From contig JAFAXS010000021.1 of NCBI GenBank assembly GCA_019240755.1, forward strand, positions 1-32,194: a stretch of DNA of 32,194 nt, read 5' to 3'. Each line of letters begins with the position of its first letter. Position 1 is the first letter of the stretch. A program made the translations under genes and the position numbers. The stretch is from Vulcanimicrobiota bacterium (GTDB lineage Bacteria > Vulcanimicrobiota > Vulcanimicrobiia > Vulcanimicrobiales > Vulcanimicrobiaceae). The notes under the pieces were generated by a model, which had not been told where the DNA came from, did not search any database, and worked only from the letters and a program-made list of their open reading frames with translations. Positions 7,596 through 14,809 of this stretch are shown here, piece by piece.

Positions 7596-9140
7596 GTGCT
7601 TTCGTTGGCCTTTTCGGCGGCGATGCTCGGCATCGAGGGCTACGTCGTTCGCGTCGAAGCCGATAGTGCACCCGGCACGCCGGCGTTTGCGATTATCGGC
7701 CTTCCCGATCGCGCCCTCGGCGAAGCGCGCGAGCGCGTTCGCGCCGCGGTCATCAATTCGGGTTTCGCCTATCCGGCGGGCAAGTTGCTCGTGAATCTCT
7801 CGCCGGCCGACGTCCGTAAAGCCGGACCGGCATTCGATCTGGCAATCGCGTTTGCGCTGATGGGGATTGACGAACAGATCCAGCTCCGAGCATTGCGCGA
7901 GTTCATTCTACTGGGAGAGCTCGCGCTCGACGGCCAGTTGCAACCGGTCAGCGGAATTCTACCGATGGTGCTGGGCGCGCGCAACGCGGGATTTACGAAA
8001 CTGATCGTTCCGGCGGCCAACGCGCGCGAAGCGGCGCTGGTGAGCGGAACGGAACTCTATCCCGTCGATTCGCTGCGCAGCGCAGTCGCCGTAATCTGCG
8101 GCAACGGTTCGCAATGGCGGCGAGCCCCCGTCGCGCAGGCGGCCCACGACGAACTGGCGCACGGCGACCTTACCGACGTGCGAGGTCAGCTGGCCGCAAA
8201 ACGCGCGCTGGAGATCGCTGCCGCCGGCGGACATAATCTGTTGCTGGTCGGACCGCCGGGCTGCGGCAAGACGATGCTCGCGCGCCGTTTGCCCTCGATA
8301 CTTCCGCCGATGACGCCCGACGAGGCGCTCGAGGTAACCAAGATTTACAGCGTCGCCGGATTGCTGCTCGGACACGCCGGCATCGTCGGCGCGCGGCCCT
8401 TCCGCTTTCCACATCACACGATCAGCCAAACGGCGCTCGTCGGCGGCGGCGCGCTCGCGAGGCCGGGCGAGATCTCACTGGCGCATCACGGAGTGCTCTT
8501 TCTCGACGAGCTGCCGGAATTTACGCGGAGCGCGATCGAAGTCCTTAGACAACCTTTGGAAGAGGGTACGGTGACTATTTCGCGAGCTGCCGGAACGTTT
8601 ACATATCCGGCGCGCTTTCAGCTGGTCGCCTCGATGAATCCCTGTCCCTGCGGCTATCGCGGAACGCGGAGCGTCGAATGCCGCTGCGACGATGCCCTGG
8701 TCGCGAAGTACGTCAGCAAGCTGTCGGGGCCGCTGCTCGATCGCATCGATCTGCAGATCGAAATCGCGCGGGTGCCGTTCGACGACATGGTGAGCCGCGG
8801 CGGCGGCGACCGTTCGGCCACGATACGTGAGCGCGTCGTCGCCGCGCGCGACCGGCAGCAGCGGCGCTTTGCCGAGACGTCGTTCGCGTGCAACGCCGAC
8901 ATTCCGGGCAGCGCGATGCGGCGTTACTGTGCGCTCGACGACGCGGCGCTGCGCCTACTCGGCCAGGCCAGCGCCAAACGGCAGTTCTCGGCGCGCGCGC
9001 TCGACCGCATTGCCCGCGTCGCTCGAACGATCGCCGACCTGGCCGGCGAGAACGGCATTGCGCGCGAGCACATCGCCGAAGCGATTCAGTATCGCAGCTT
9101 AGAGCGGCTCGGAGAACTGCGGAATCGCGTCGCCGTCTAG
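7596..9140 (+). CDS. comM: ComM/YifB family AAA+ ATPase (Mg-chelatase-like)
   Basis: A 514-residue AAA+ protein; the family is usually about 505. In naturally competent bacteria ComM is a hexameric helicase that promotes branch migration during integration of transforming DNA. The N-terminal ChlI domain reads LGIEGYVVRVEADSAPGTPA and IGLPDRALGEARERV. The AAA+ core has Walker A GPPGCGKT (219-226) and Walker B VLFLDELPEF (D304, E305). A Cys-containing insert MNPCPCGYRG is typical of the family, and the C-terminal Mg_chelatase_C domain follows. The start is GTG 7596. It is divergent from the unknown gene at 7545 and converges on hemQ with a 42-base overlap. Confidence 0.93.
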   Translation: MLSLAFSAAMLGIEGYVVRVEADSAPGTPAFAIIGLPDRALGEARERVRAAVINSGFAYPAGKLLVNLSPADVRKAGPAFDLAIAFALMGIDEQIQLRALREFILLGELALDGQLQPVSGILPMVLGARNAGFTKLIVPAANAREAALVSGTELYPVDSLRSAVAVICGNGSQWRRAPVAQAAHDELAHGDLTDVRGQLAAKRALEIAAAGGHNLLLVGPPGCGKTMLARRLPSILPPMTPDEALEVTKIYSVAGLLLGHAGIVGARPFRFPHHTISQTALVGGGALARPGEISLAHHGVLFLDELPEFTRSAIEVLRQPLEEGTVTISRAAGTFTYPARFQLVASMNPCPCGYRGTRSVECRCDDALVAKYVSKLSGPLLDRIDLQIEIARVPFDDMVSRGGGDRSATIRERVVAARDRQQRRFAETSFACNADIPGSAMRRYCALDDAALRLLGQASAKRQFSARALDRIARVARTIADLAGENGIAREHIAEAIQYRSLERLGELRNRVAV

Positions 9141-9947
9141 GAAGACGCCCAGCTCCGACGGAGCAAACTGCAGGCCGGCCCAAAACGACCCGAACTCACC
9201 GTAGCGCGCGCTAACTTCGTCGAAGCGCATCTCGTAGATCAGTTTCTTGAACGTCAGCGGATCGTCGGCGTAGAGATCGACTCCCCATTCGAAGTCGTCG
9301 AACCCGATCGATCCCGAGATGATCTGCGTCACGCGCCCGTGATACGATCGGCCGACGACGCCGTGTTGGCTCATCATCTTCGCCCGCGCATCGTAGCCGA
9401 GAATGTACCAGTTCTGCACTTCGCCGCGGCGCTTGTTCATCGGATAAAAGCACTGATAGCGCCGCATCGGGATCTTCGCCCACAGGCGCGGCGCCACGTA
9501 CGGGCTCTCGGCTTGCGCGCGCAGCAGCTCGTCGAAGGCGGCGACCCACTCCGCCGATTGTTGCGCCAGTCCCCGGCGATCGAGCTCCGCGTGAATCTTC
9601 GCGGTCGCGTCGTAGAGGCCCAGCTCGAGCACGGAGACGTACGACTCGCGCGACGCCAAGAATTCTCGCAGCTCGAGCTTATCGACCAGCGTCTGCGCGT
9701 AGGCCAGACCGTCGAACGTTCGCGCGTAGTGCGTCAGCATCAGATCGGCCTTGTGGCCGACAACTTGCGTGAGGCCGATATCGCCGTCGCTGTTCCCTTT
9801 GAGGTGATCGAAGAGGTCGACGGCGTGTCCGGCGTATTTTTTGCGGCGCTTCTCGGCCAGCGCGTCCCAACGGCGGCGACTGAACGAAAACATCCGATGG
9901 AGTATCCACCAGCCTTCCAACGACTCCGGGACGTTAGGATCGCGCAT
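9099..9947 (-). CDS. hemQ: Coproheme decarboxylase (HemQ, chlorite dismutase family)
   Basis: A 282-residue haem-pathway enzyme that decarboxylates coproheme III to haem b, the last step of the coproporphyrin-dependent route found in many monoderm and deep-branching bacteria. It has KADLMLTHYARTFDGL, CFYPMNKRRG (Y168 as the likely catalytic tyrosine), MSQHGVVGRSY (H195 as the proximal haem ligand) and QIISGSIGFDDFEWGV (Q208 at the distal position). The spacing of Y168, H195 and Q208 matches Tyr147, His174 and Gln187 of Listeria HemQ as I recall them, which argues against a true chlorite dismutase (distal Arg). ATG 9947 follows AAGGG, two bases after the upstream stop. It is the last gene of the nrdR-dut operon. 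Confidence 0.93.
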   Translation of the reverse strand: MRDPNVPESLEGWWILHRMFSFSRRRWDALAEKRRKKYAGHAVDLFDHLKGNSDGDIGLTQVVGHKADLMLTHYARTFDGLAYAQTLVDKLELREFLASRESYVSVLELGLYDATAKIHAELDRRGLAQQSAEWVAAFDELLRAQAESPYVAPRLWAKIPMRRYQCFYPMNKRRGEVQNWYILGYDARAKMMSQHGVVGRSYHGRVTQIISGSIGFDDFEWGVDLYADDPLTFKKLIYEMRFDEVSARYGEFGSFWAGLQFAPSELGVFLDGDAIPQFSEPL

Positions 9948-9949
9948 CG

Positions 9950-10939
9950 CTACCCTTGGTTCGAGTAGCCGCGCACGAGCACTTTCGCTCGCTTGACTTC
10001 CGCCTCGACTTCGGCTTCGAGCCGGTCGGGCCGTTCGCGATACTTCGCCCAGAGCGGCGGAGTATGCGCGATGTCGTTGAGCACGCGGGCGTACACGGCG
10101 TTCACCGGCGTCGGCACGCCGTGGTCTCGCCCTGCCGAGGCGACGGCGCCGTTGAGGACGTCCACCTCCGTCTCGGGCCTCGCGCTCCGCAAATCGAGCA
10201 GCAACGACGGCGGCTTGGTGCCGCGCGCGCCTGCAATCGTGTGCGCCAACAGCGTACGCGATAGCGGACTCGGTAGGCTCGCGACGGCGAAGAGACCGCG
10301 CACGGGATAGCGGGGAAGGTCGATCGGATCGAGCCCCAGCGCCTGCATCACCGACCGAACCTCGCGAATCATCCGAATTTCCAACGTGAAGATCTTGTCG
10401 AAATGGACGAAACGATTCGGCAGGACGTTGAGGATCGCGCAGCTCGCATTTGCCACGACGTTCAAGGCGAGCTTGCTCCATTTCAGTGCGCGCCAGTTCT
10501 CTACGACGCGCACCGCCAACCCGGTGCTCGAGAACGTCGCGGCCAGCCAGTTATATGCGTTGCCGCCGATGGGCGCAAGCGCCAAGCCGCCCTCTTTCGC
10601 GGGCCGCGCATTTCCGTCGCGATCGCGATCGACGGGCGTCGTGAGAGCGGCTGCCACCACATTCTCTGCGCCAAAGGCCTGCCCGAGCCGCTCCTCGTTG
10701 CCGACGCCGTTCTGCGGCGAGACGAACACGCACTTCTGCGGGTAGGCAATCGCCGCGCGCAACGTCTCAATTGCGCCGGGCGTATCGTAGGCCTTCGTCG
10801 CGACGATTGCGACGTCGGCGTCGCAGGGCGTTACCTCGTTGAGTTTGCGCGGCGCGTACTCTACGTTCACGCCGACGTTGCGCAGCAGGTCGCCTAGATA
10901 GGTGCCCACTGCGCCCCTGCCGACGATGTAGACGTTCAT
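9950..10939 (-). CDS. 2-dehydropantoate 2-reductase family oxidoreductase
   Basis: A 329-residue ApbA/PanE-family protein. The N-terminal Rossmann motif GRGAVG (residues 7-12) binds [18 protein letters not shown] is the family's second strand region, and [10 protein letters not shown] is the typical NGxGN segment. In the C-terminal helical domain, [18 protein letters not shown] carries the catalytic-type lysine and asparagine. PanE makes pantoate for coenzyme A, but many paralogues act on other 2-oxo acids, so I do not assign panE. Its ATG overlaps the dut stop by 4 bases and its stop lies two bases before hemQ, so it is translationally embedded in this operon. Confidence 0.85.
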   Translation of the reverse strand: MNVYIVGRGAVGTYLGDLLRNVGVNVEYAPRKLNEVTPCDADVAIVATKAYDTPGAIETLRAAIAYPQKCVFVSPQNGVGNEERLGQAFGAENVVAAALTTPVDRDRDGNARPAKEGGLALAPIGGNAYNWLAATFSSTGLAVRVVENWRALKWSKLALNVVANASCAILNVLPNRFVHFDKIFTLEIRMIREVRSVMQALGLDPIDLPRYPVRGLFAVASLPSPLSRTLLAHTIAGARGTKPPSLLLDLRSARPETEVDVLNGAVASAGRDHGVPTPVNAVYARVLNDIAHTPPLWAKYRERPDRLEAEVEAEVKRAKVLVRGYSNQG

Positions 10940-11412
10940 GCAGAGACGCCGGTGGAACCGAAGCCGCCGTTGGCTCGCACGGTGGGCGGAAGCTCGTCCA
11001 CCGCTTCAAAGACCGCACGCGACACCGGCGCAACGACCAGTTGTGCGATGCGGTCTCCGCGCCGGATAACGACGGGCTCCGCTCCGAGGTTCGCAAGCAC
11101 GACGCACAACTCACCGCGATAGTCCGCGTCAATGGTCCCCGGCGAATTCAAACACGTGATGCCGCTGCGAACCGCCAACCCGCTACGGGGACGAACCTGC
11201 GCTTCGTAACCGTGCGGAAGCGCGATCGAGAAGCCGGTCGGAACCAGCGCGCGCGCTCCGGGCAATAGGGTGAGCTGCTCGCGAACGGCGGCGCAGAGAT
11301 CGGCACCCGCGGCATGTTCGCTCATGTAGTTGGGCTCGGGCAGGCCGTCGCCGTGGGGCAGGCGTTGCAGCGCGACGCGAACCGGCGAACTTCCTCGCTT
11401 TCGTGCGGGCAT
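10936..11412 (-). CDS. dut: Deoxyuridine 5'-triphosphate nucleotidohydrolase (dUTPase)
   Basis: A 158-residue trimeric dUTPase that hydrolyses dUTP to dUMP and pyrophosphate, keeping uracil out of DNA and feeding dTMP synthesis. All five motifs are visible: AGADLCA (1), [10 protein letters not shown] (2), [13 protein letters not shown] (3, with the catalytic Asp and base-recognition hairpin), [10 protein letters not shown] (4) and the C-terminal GGFGSTG (5). The length is typical. It follows nrdR by 11 bases and overlaps the next gene by 4 bases. Pairing with nrdR makes sense because NrdR controls deoxyribonucleotide supply. Confidence 0.95.
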   Translation of the reverse strand: MPARKRGSSPVRVALQRLPHGDGLPEPNYMSEHAAGADLCAAVREQLTLLPGARALVPTGFSIALPHGYEAQVRPRSGLAVRSGITCLNSPGTIDADYRGELCVVLANLGAEPVVIRRGDRIAQLVVAPVSRAVFEAVDELPPTVRANGGFGSTGVSA

Positions 11413-11423
11413 TTACGGTGCCA

Positions 11424-11867
11424 CTAGAGTTGCGCGAGTTCTTCCCGAAAGGTCTCGATGTCGCCGAAGGAGCGGTACACGCTCGCAAAACGGATGTACG
11501 CGACGGGATCGAGACCGCGCAGCGCCTCCATCAGTTTCTCGCCGACCAATGCCGAAGCGACCTCGTTTTCGCCGCGGGCGAATAGTTCGCGCTCGAGATC
11601 GGCCGCGACGCTCTCCATGCGCGCTTCGGAGATCGGCCGCTTCTCGCAGGCCTTGCGCAAGCCGGCGATGATCTTCTCGCGGCTGTACTGTTCTCGTCGC
11701 CCGTCCTTTTTCACGACGAAGAGGCGCGGCGCTTCCATCCGCTCGTAGGTAGTGAAGCGGTGCTTACAGCGCGGGTCGAGGCACTCGCGGCGCCGCCGAA
11801 CGACCGTTTCGTCGTCGCGCGAGTCCACGACGCGCGTCTCACTCTTGCGGCAGGTTGGGCAAGTCAG
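11424..11867 (-). CDS. nrdR: Transcriptional repressor NrdR, apparent CTG start
   Basis: A 147-residue zinc-ribbon and ATP-cone repressor of ribonucleotide reductase genes. The N-terminus aligns with the family (MTCPTC, then RVVDSR, RRRREC and RFTTYER), followed by the ATP-cone (VVKKDGRREQYSREKI). The frame is open upstream to 11981, but the family N-terminus begins exactly at a CTG codon (11865-11867). No ATG, GTG or TTG lies in frame between the predicted transcription start near 11902 and this codon. GGTGGAG lies about ten bases upstream. The second zinc knuckle is C29-x4-C34 rather than the usual C-x2-C. It heads the operon nrdR-dut-reductase-hemQ. The function is firm; the start is inferred. 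Confidence 0.88.
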   Translation of the reverse strand: MTCPTCRKSETRVVDSRDDETVVRRRRECLDPRCKHRFTTYERMEAPRLFVVKKDGRREQYSREKIIAGLRKACEKRPISEARMESVAADLERELFARGENEVASALVGEKLMEALRGLDPVAYIRFASVYRSFGDIETFREELAQL

Positions 11868-11909
11868 CGGTACGTCTCTCCACCCACGGCATATCTTGTG
11901 GGTGCGTGT

Positions 11910-11939
11910 ATTATACGTCACTATTGGTAGACAACGCAA
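11910..11939 (-). promoter_or_regulatory. Predicted sigma-70-type promoter of the nrdR operon
   Basis: On the minus strand a perfect -10 hexamer TATAAT (11915-11910) lies 18 bases after TTGCGT (11939-11934), a weak -35. Transcription would begin near 11902, giving a leader of about 35 bases before the nrdR start. The -35 region touches the T-tract of the upstream terminator. No convincing NrdR box was seen beside it. Confidence 0.55.
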
Positions 11940-11968
11940 AAAGCCCCAGGGTGCGGCGGCACGCTGGG
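11938..11968 (-). terminator. Rho-independent terminator after the DUF5679 gene
   Basis: Read on the minus strand, CCCAGCGTGC and GCACCCTGGG form a 10-base stem with one mismatch around a 4-base loop (11968-11945), followed by GC and TTTTT (11942-11938). It lies about 40 bases after the stop of the DUF5679 gene and just before the nrdR promoter, separating the two transcription units. Confidence 0.75.
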
Positions 11969-12009
11969 ACTGTAGTTGCATCCCGGTCGAGGATCAGCTC
12001 ATGAGGCGG

Positions 12010-12156
12010 TTACGCCGAGCCGATCTTGAACATCTTTGTGCCGCAGACCGGGCACTTGCCCTCGGTCGCGGGGCGCCCGTTCTTCATCGTGATCGCAACG
12101 GCGTCTTTGATTTCGCGTTTCGCCTTGCACTTCACGCAATAGGCTTCTGCTGCCAA
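12010..12156 (-). CDS. DUF5679 zinc-ribbon small protein
   Basis: A 48-residue protein with two CxxC pairs, YCVKCKAKREI and KCPVCGTKMF, separated by a short strand region (AVAITMKNGRPATEG). This is the DUF5679 pattern: a single small zinc ribbon of unknown function found in several bacterial phyla. I chose TTG 12156 because GGAGG (12169-12165) lies eight bases upstream; the longer frame to 12270 is arginine-rich and lacks family resemblance. It is monocistronic, with a terminator downstream, and divergent from dprA. Nucleic-acid binding is plausible for a ribbon of this kind but not shown. Confidence 0.8.
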   Translation of the reverse strand: MAAEAYCVKCKAKREIKDAVAITMKNGRPATEGKCPVCGTKMFKIGSA

Positions 12157-12256
12157 CTGTGGTTCCTCCGTGCGCCCCGCTATTTCAGTTGGCGCGGCGG
12201 AATCCCCCTCGCGGGCCCCCGTTGCCCCTCGCCGCGCACCGCGTGATGGTCGTCGG

Positions 12257-13147
12257 ATGCTCGATCCCACCTACCTCGACCGGTCGGCCTTCGAGGCTGC
12301 GCGAAAGGGCCTCCCTTTCGAAGCGCGCCTCGAGGGCCTGTGGTGCTGCGGGGACCTCGCGGGTCTAGGCCGTCCGTGCGTGGCGATCGTCGGCACGCGG
12401 GCCGCGACCGGCTACGGGCGAGCCGTTGCCGCCCGTCTGGCCGCGGATCTGGGCCGCGCCGGCTGCTGCGTCGTTTCGGGGCTCGCGCTGGGCATAGACG
12501 CCGCCGCGCACGAGGGCGCGCTCGAGGCCGGGGCGCCGACGATCGGAATCCTCGGCGGCGGCCACCGCTGCTTCTTCCCGCAGCGAAATCGGCCCCTGGC
12601 GCAAAGGATCGTCGTTTCAGGCGGGGCCGTGCTGTCACCCTATGCGCCCGATCGGCGGTCGGCCCCGCACCAGTTCTTGGAGCGCAACGGGATCATCGCC
12701 GCGCTCGCCGACGCCGTTGTCGTCGTTGAAGCGCCCGCCCGCAGCGGCGCCCTGAACACTGCCGGATGGGCCGCGGGCCGCATCCCGGTCTTGGCCGTGC
12801 CGGGCGACGTGGACCGGAAGCACGTTGCGGGTTGCCTCGCCCTGATTCGCGACGGCGCGACGCTGGCGCGCGGCGCCGACGACGTGCTCGAGGCTCTCGG
12901 ACGGCTCCCGTTGTCCTCGAGCATCCCAGCGGAGCCGCCGCCGGACGGCGTGGCGGCGGTGGTGCTCGCAACGCTCGACGCCGGCGCACGCACGCTCGAC
13001 GAGATCGTGGCGGCCGCCACACTGGAGGCGTCGTCGGTGCTCGCCGCGCTTTCGCTACTCGAGCTCGAGGGCAGAATCGAATCGCGCGGCGGCGTGCAGT
13101 ACGCGCGGGTCGCCGCTGCATCGCGCGGCGAAGATGCGCGGGAATGA
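12257..13147 (+). CDS. dprA: DNA processing protein DprA (Smf)
   Basis: A 296-residue DprA, which loads RecA onto incoming single-stranded DNA in natural transformation. The Rossmann-like core reads VAIVGTRAATGYGRAVA, CVVSGLALGIDAAAHEGAL, TIGILGGGHRCFFP and RSGALNTAGWAAGR, followed by VPGDV and GATLARGADDVLEALG. A winged-helix-like C-terminal domain (about residues 235-285) follows. The N-terminal SAM-like domain seen in longer homologues seems absent or very short. ATG 12257 was chosen; the frame is open to 12170, but that part has low-complexity Arg/Pro/Ala content. Its stop overlaps the argS ATG by 4 bases. Confidence 0.9.
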   Translation: MLDPTYLDRSAFEAARKGLPFEARLEGLWCCGDLAGLGRPCVAIVGTRAATGYGRAVAARLAADLGRAGCCVVSGLALGIDAAAHEGALEAGAPTIGILGGGHRCFFPQRNRPLAQRIVVSGGAVLSPYAPDRRSAPHQFLERNGIIAALADAVVVVEAPARSGALNTAGWAAGRIPVLAVPGDVDRKHVAGCLALIRDGATLARGADDVLEALGRLPLSSSIPAEPPPDGVAAVVLATLDAGARTLDEIVAAATLEASSVLAALSLLELEGRIESRGGVQYARVAAASRGEDARE

Positions 13148-14796
13148 TCGACGATGCATTGCGTCGCTTTGGCGAGGCTGCTGCCGACGTTGTCACGACT
13201 TCGTACGGCATACCGCCGCCGCCGGTGCTCTTTGCGGCGCCGCGGCGGCCGGAGTTCGGCGACTTCGCCACGACGCTGGCATTTTCGCTGGCTAAAGACG
13301 CGCGCCGGCCGCCGGCCGAAGTGGCGGCGGCGATCGTCGCGCAACTGACGCGCGATCACCGCTCGCTCCACGAGCTCTTCAGCGACATCACGGCAGTCGG
13401 CGGATTCATCAATCTTCGCGTCGCGCCTCGCGTGTGGCACGCCTCGCTCGCGCACATCCTGCACGAGGGCGAGCACTTCGGCGAGTCGCCGCGAAAGGGC
13501 ATCCGGGTTTCGCTCGAGTTCGGCAGCGCGAACCCTACTGGCCCACTCGTCGTCGTTCAAGGACGCTCGATGTCGATCGGCGCGACGCTGGCGAACGCGC
13601 TGCGCTTCTGCGGCTACGACGTGTTCGTGGAGTGGATCATCAACGACGCCGGCGGACAGCTCGACGCGCTTGGCCGTTCGATCTACGCGCGCTACAGGCA
13701 ACTCGCCGATCCTTCATATCCCTTTCCCGACGACGGCTATCCCGGCGACTACCTGATCGACCTCGCGCGCGAAGTTCGCGAGCGCGACGGCGATCGCTGG
13801 ATGGAAGCGGCGGAATCGGCGTGGTTGCCGCAGTTTGCCAAGTTCGGGCGCGACGCGCTCGTCGCCGATCAGCAGCGCACGGCGCTGCGCTTCGGCGTCG
13901 CGTACGATCGCTGGCAGAGCGAAGCGGAGCTTCACGCGACCGGCGCCGTCGGGGAAGGCGTCGAGCGGCTGCGCCAGCTCGGGTTGACGTACGAAGCCGA
14001 CGACGCGCTATTCTTTCGCGCGACGCAGTTCGGCGACGATAAAGATCGCGTCTTGTTGCGCCGCGACGGACGTCCGACGTACTTTTGCATGGACGTCGCC
14101 TATCACTATCAGAAACTGAAGGTCAACGATCGCGTCGTTGACATTCTCGGGCCCGACCATCACGGCTACATCGAACGGCTGAAGGGGCTCGCCGCCGCGC
14201 TGGGCTATCCCGGACGCCTCGAAATCGCGATCGCGCAACAGGTTGCGCTGATGCGCGGAGATCAGCAGGTCGCCTTGAGCAAACGTGCCGGCGAGATCGT
14301 GACGCTCGACGAGATTCTCGATGAAGTCGGCGTTGACGCCGCACGCTTCTTCTTCATCATGCCGGCGGTCGAGTCGCCGCTCGTCTTCGATCTGGGGCTC
14401 GCGGTCGAAAAGGCCAACGAGAATCCGGTGTACTACGTGCAGTACGGCCACGCGCGAATCGCATCGGTGCTGCGTCGCGCATCGGCGGACGACGTCGGGT
14501 CGGCGAGCGGCGCATCGCTCGAACCGCTGACCGCAGCGACGGAGCTGGCGTTGATGCGGCGCCTGAGCGAATTTCCCGCCGTCGTCGCCGGCGTCGCCAA
14601 CGACCTCGCGCCGCACCGTTTGGCGCGGTACGCGCGCGACGTCGCGAGTGACTTTCACCAGTTCTACACCGAATGCAAGATCCTCACGGACGACGTGCCC
14701 GTGCGCCGCGCCCGACTGGCGTTGTCGCTCGCCACAAAGAGCGTGCTGGCGCGGACGCTCGGGTTGATCGGCGTCACCGCTCCAGAGTCGATGTAA
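13144..14796 (+). CDS. argS: Arginyl-tRNA synthetase with atypical HIGH motif
   Basis: A 550-residue class I synthetase that charges tRNA-Arg. The N-terminal Arg-specific domain is followed by EFGSANPTGPL. The position of the class-I HIGH motif (PLHVGHGR in typical bacterial enzymes) reads PLVVVQGR (residues 134-141), so both histidines and the glycine are replaced. WIINDAGGQLDALGRSIYAR and the tRNA-contact region NENPVYYVQYGHARI are typical, and the second signature reads ALSKRAG (377-383), close to the usual KMSKRAG. The C-terminal DALR anticodon domain ends the protein. ATG 13144 overlaps the dprA stop as ATGA. Identity is firm; activity with this HIGH variant is untested. Confidence 0.92.
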   Translation: MIDDALRRFGEAAADVVTTSYGIPPPPVLFAAPRRPEFGDFATTLAFSLAKDARRPPAEVAAAIVAQLTRDHRSLHELFSDITAVGGFINLRVAPRVWHASLAHILHEGEHFGESPRKGIRVSLEFGSANPTGPLVVVQGRSMSIGATLANALRFCGYDVFVEWIINDAGGQLDALGRSIYARYRQLADPSYPFPDDGYPGDYLIDLAREVRERDGDRWMEAAESAWLPQFAKFGRDALVADQQRTALRFGVAYDRWQSEAELHATGAVGEGVERLRQLGLTYEADDALFFRATQFGDDKDRVLLRRDGRPTYFCMDVAYHYQKLKVNDRVVDILGPDHHGYIERLKGLAAALGYPGRLEIAIAQQVALMRGDQQVALSKRAGEIVTLDEILDEVGVDAARFFFIMPAVESPLVFDLGLAVEKANENPVYYVQYGHARIASVLRRASADDVGSASGASLEPLTAATELALMRRLSEFPAVVAGVANDLAPHRLARYARDVASDFHQFYTECKILTDDVPVRRARLALSLATKSVLARTLGLIGVTAPESM

Positions 14797-14809
14797 CCGC
14801 CAACCCAAA

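Noticed and set aside
9955-9966. GGTTCGAGTAG resembling a tRNA T-loop
   Set aside because: It lies inside the end of a coding region and no acceptor, D or anticodon stems can be folded around it.
11871-11981. Longer nrdR frame starting at GTG 11921 or further upstream
   Set aside because: The extension lies before the predicted -10 box and has no resemblance to the NrdR family N-terminus.
12640-13701. A 353-codon open frame on the minus strand across dprA and argS
   Set aside because: Antisense of two well-conserved genes, with low-complexity Arg/Ala/Ser composition and no recognisable domain.
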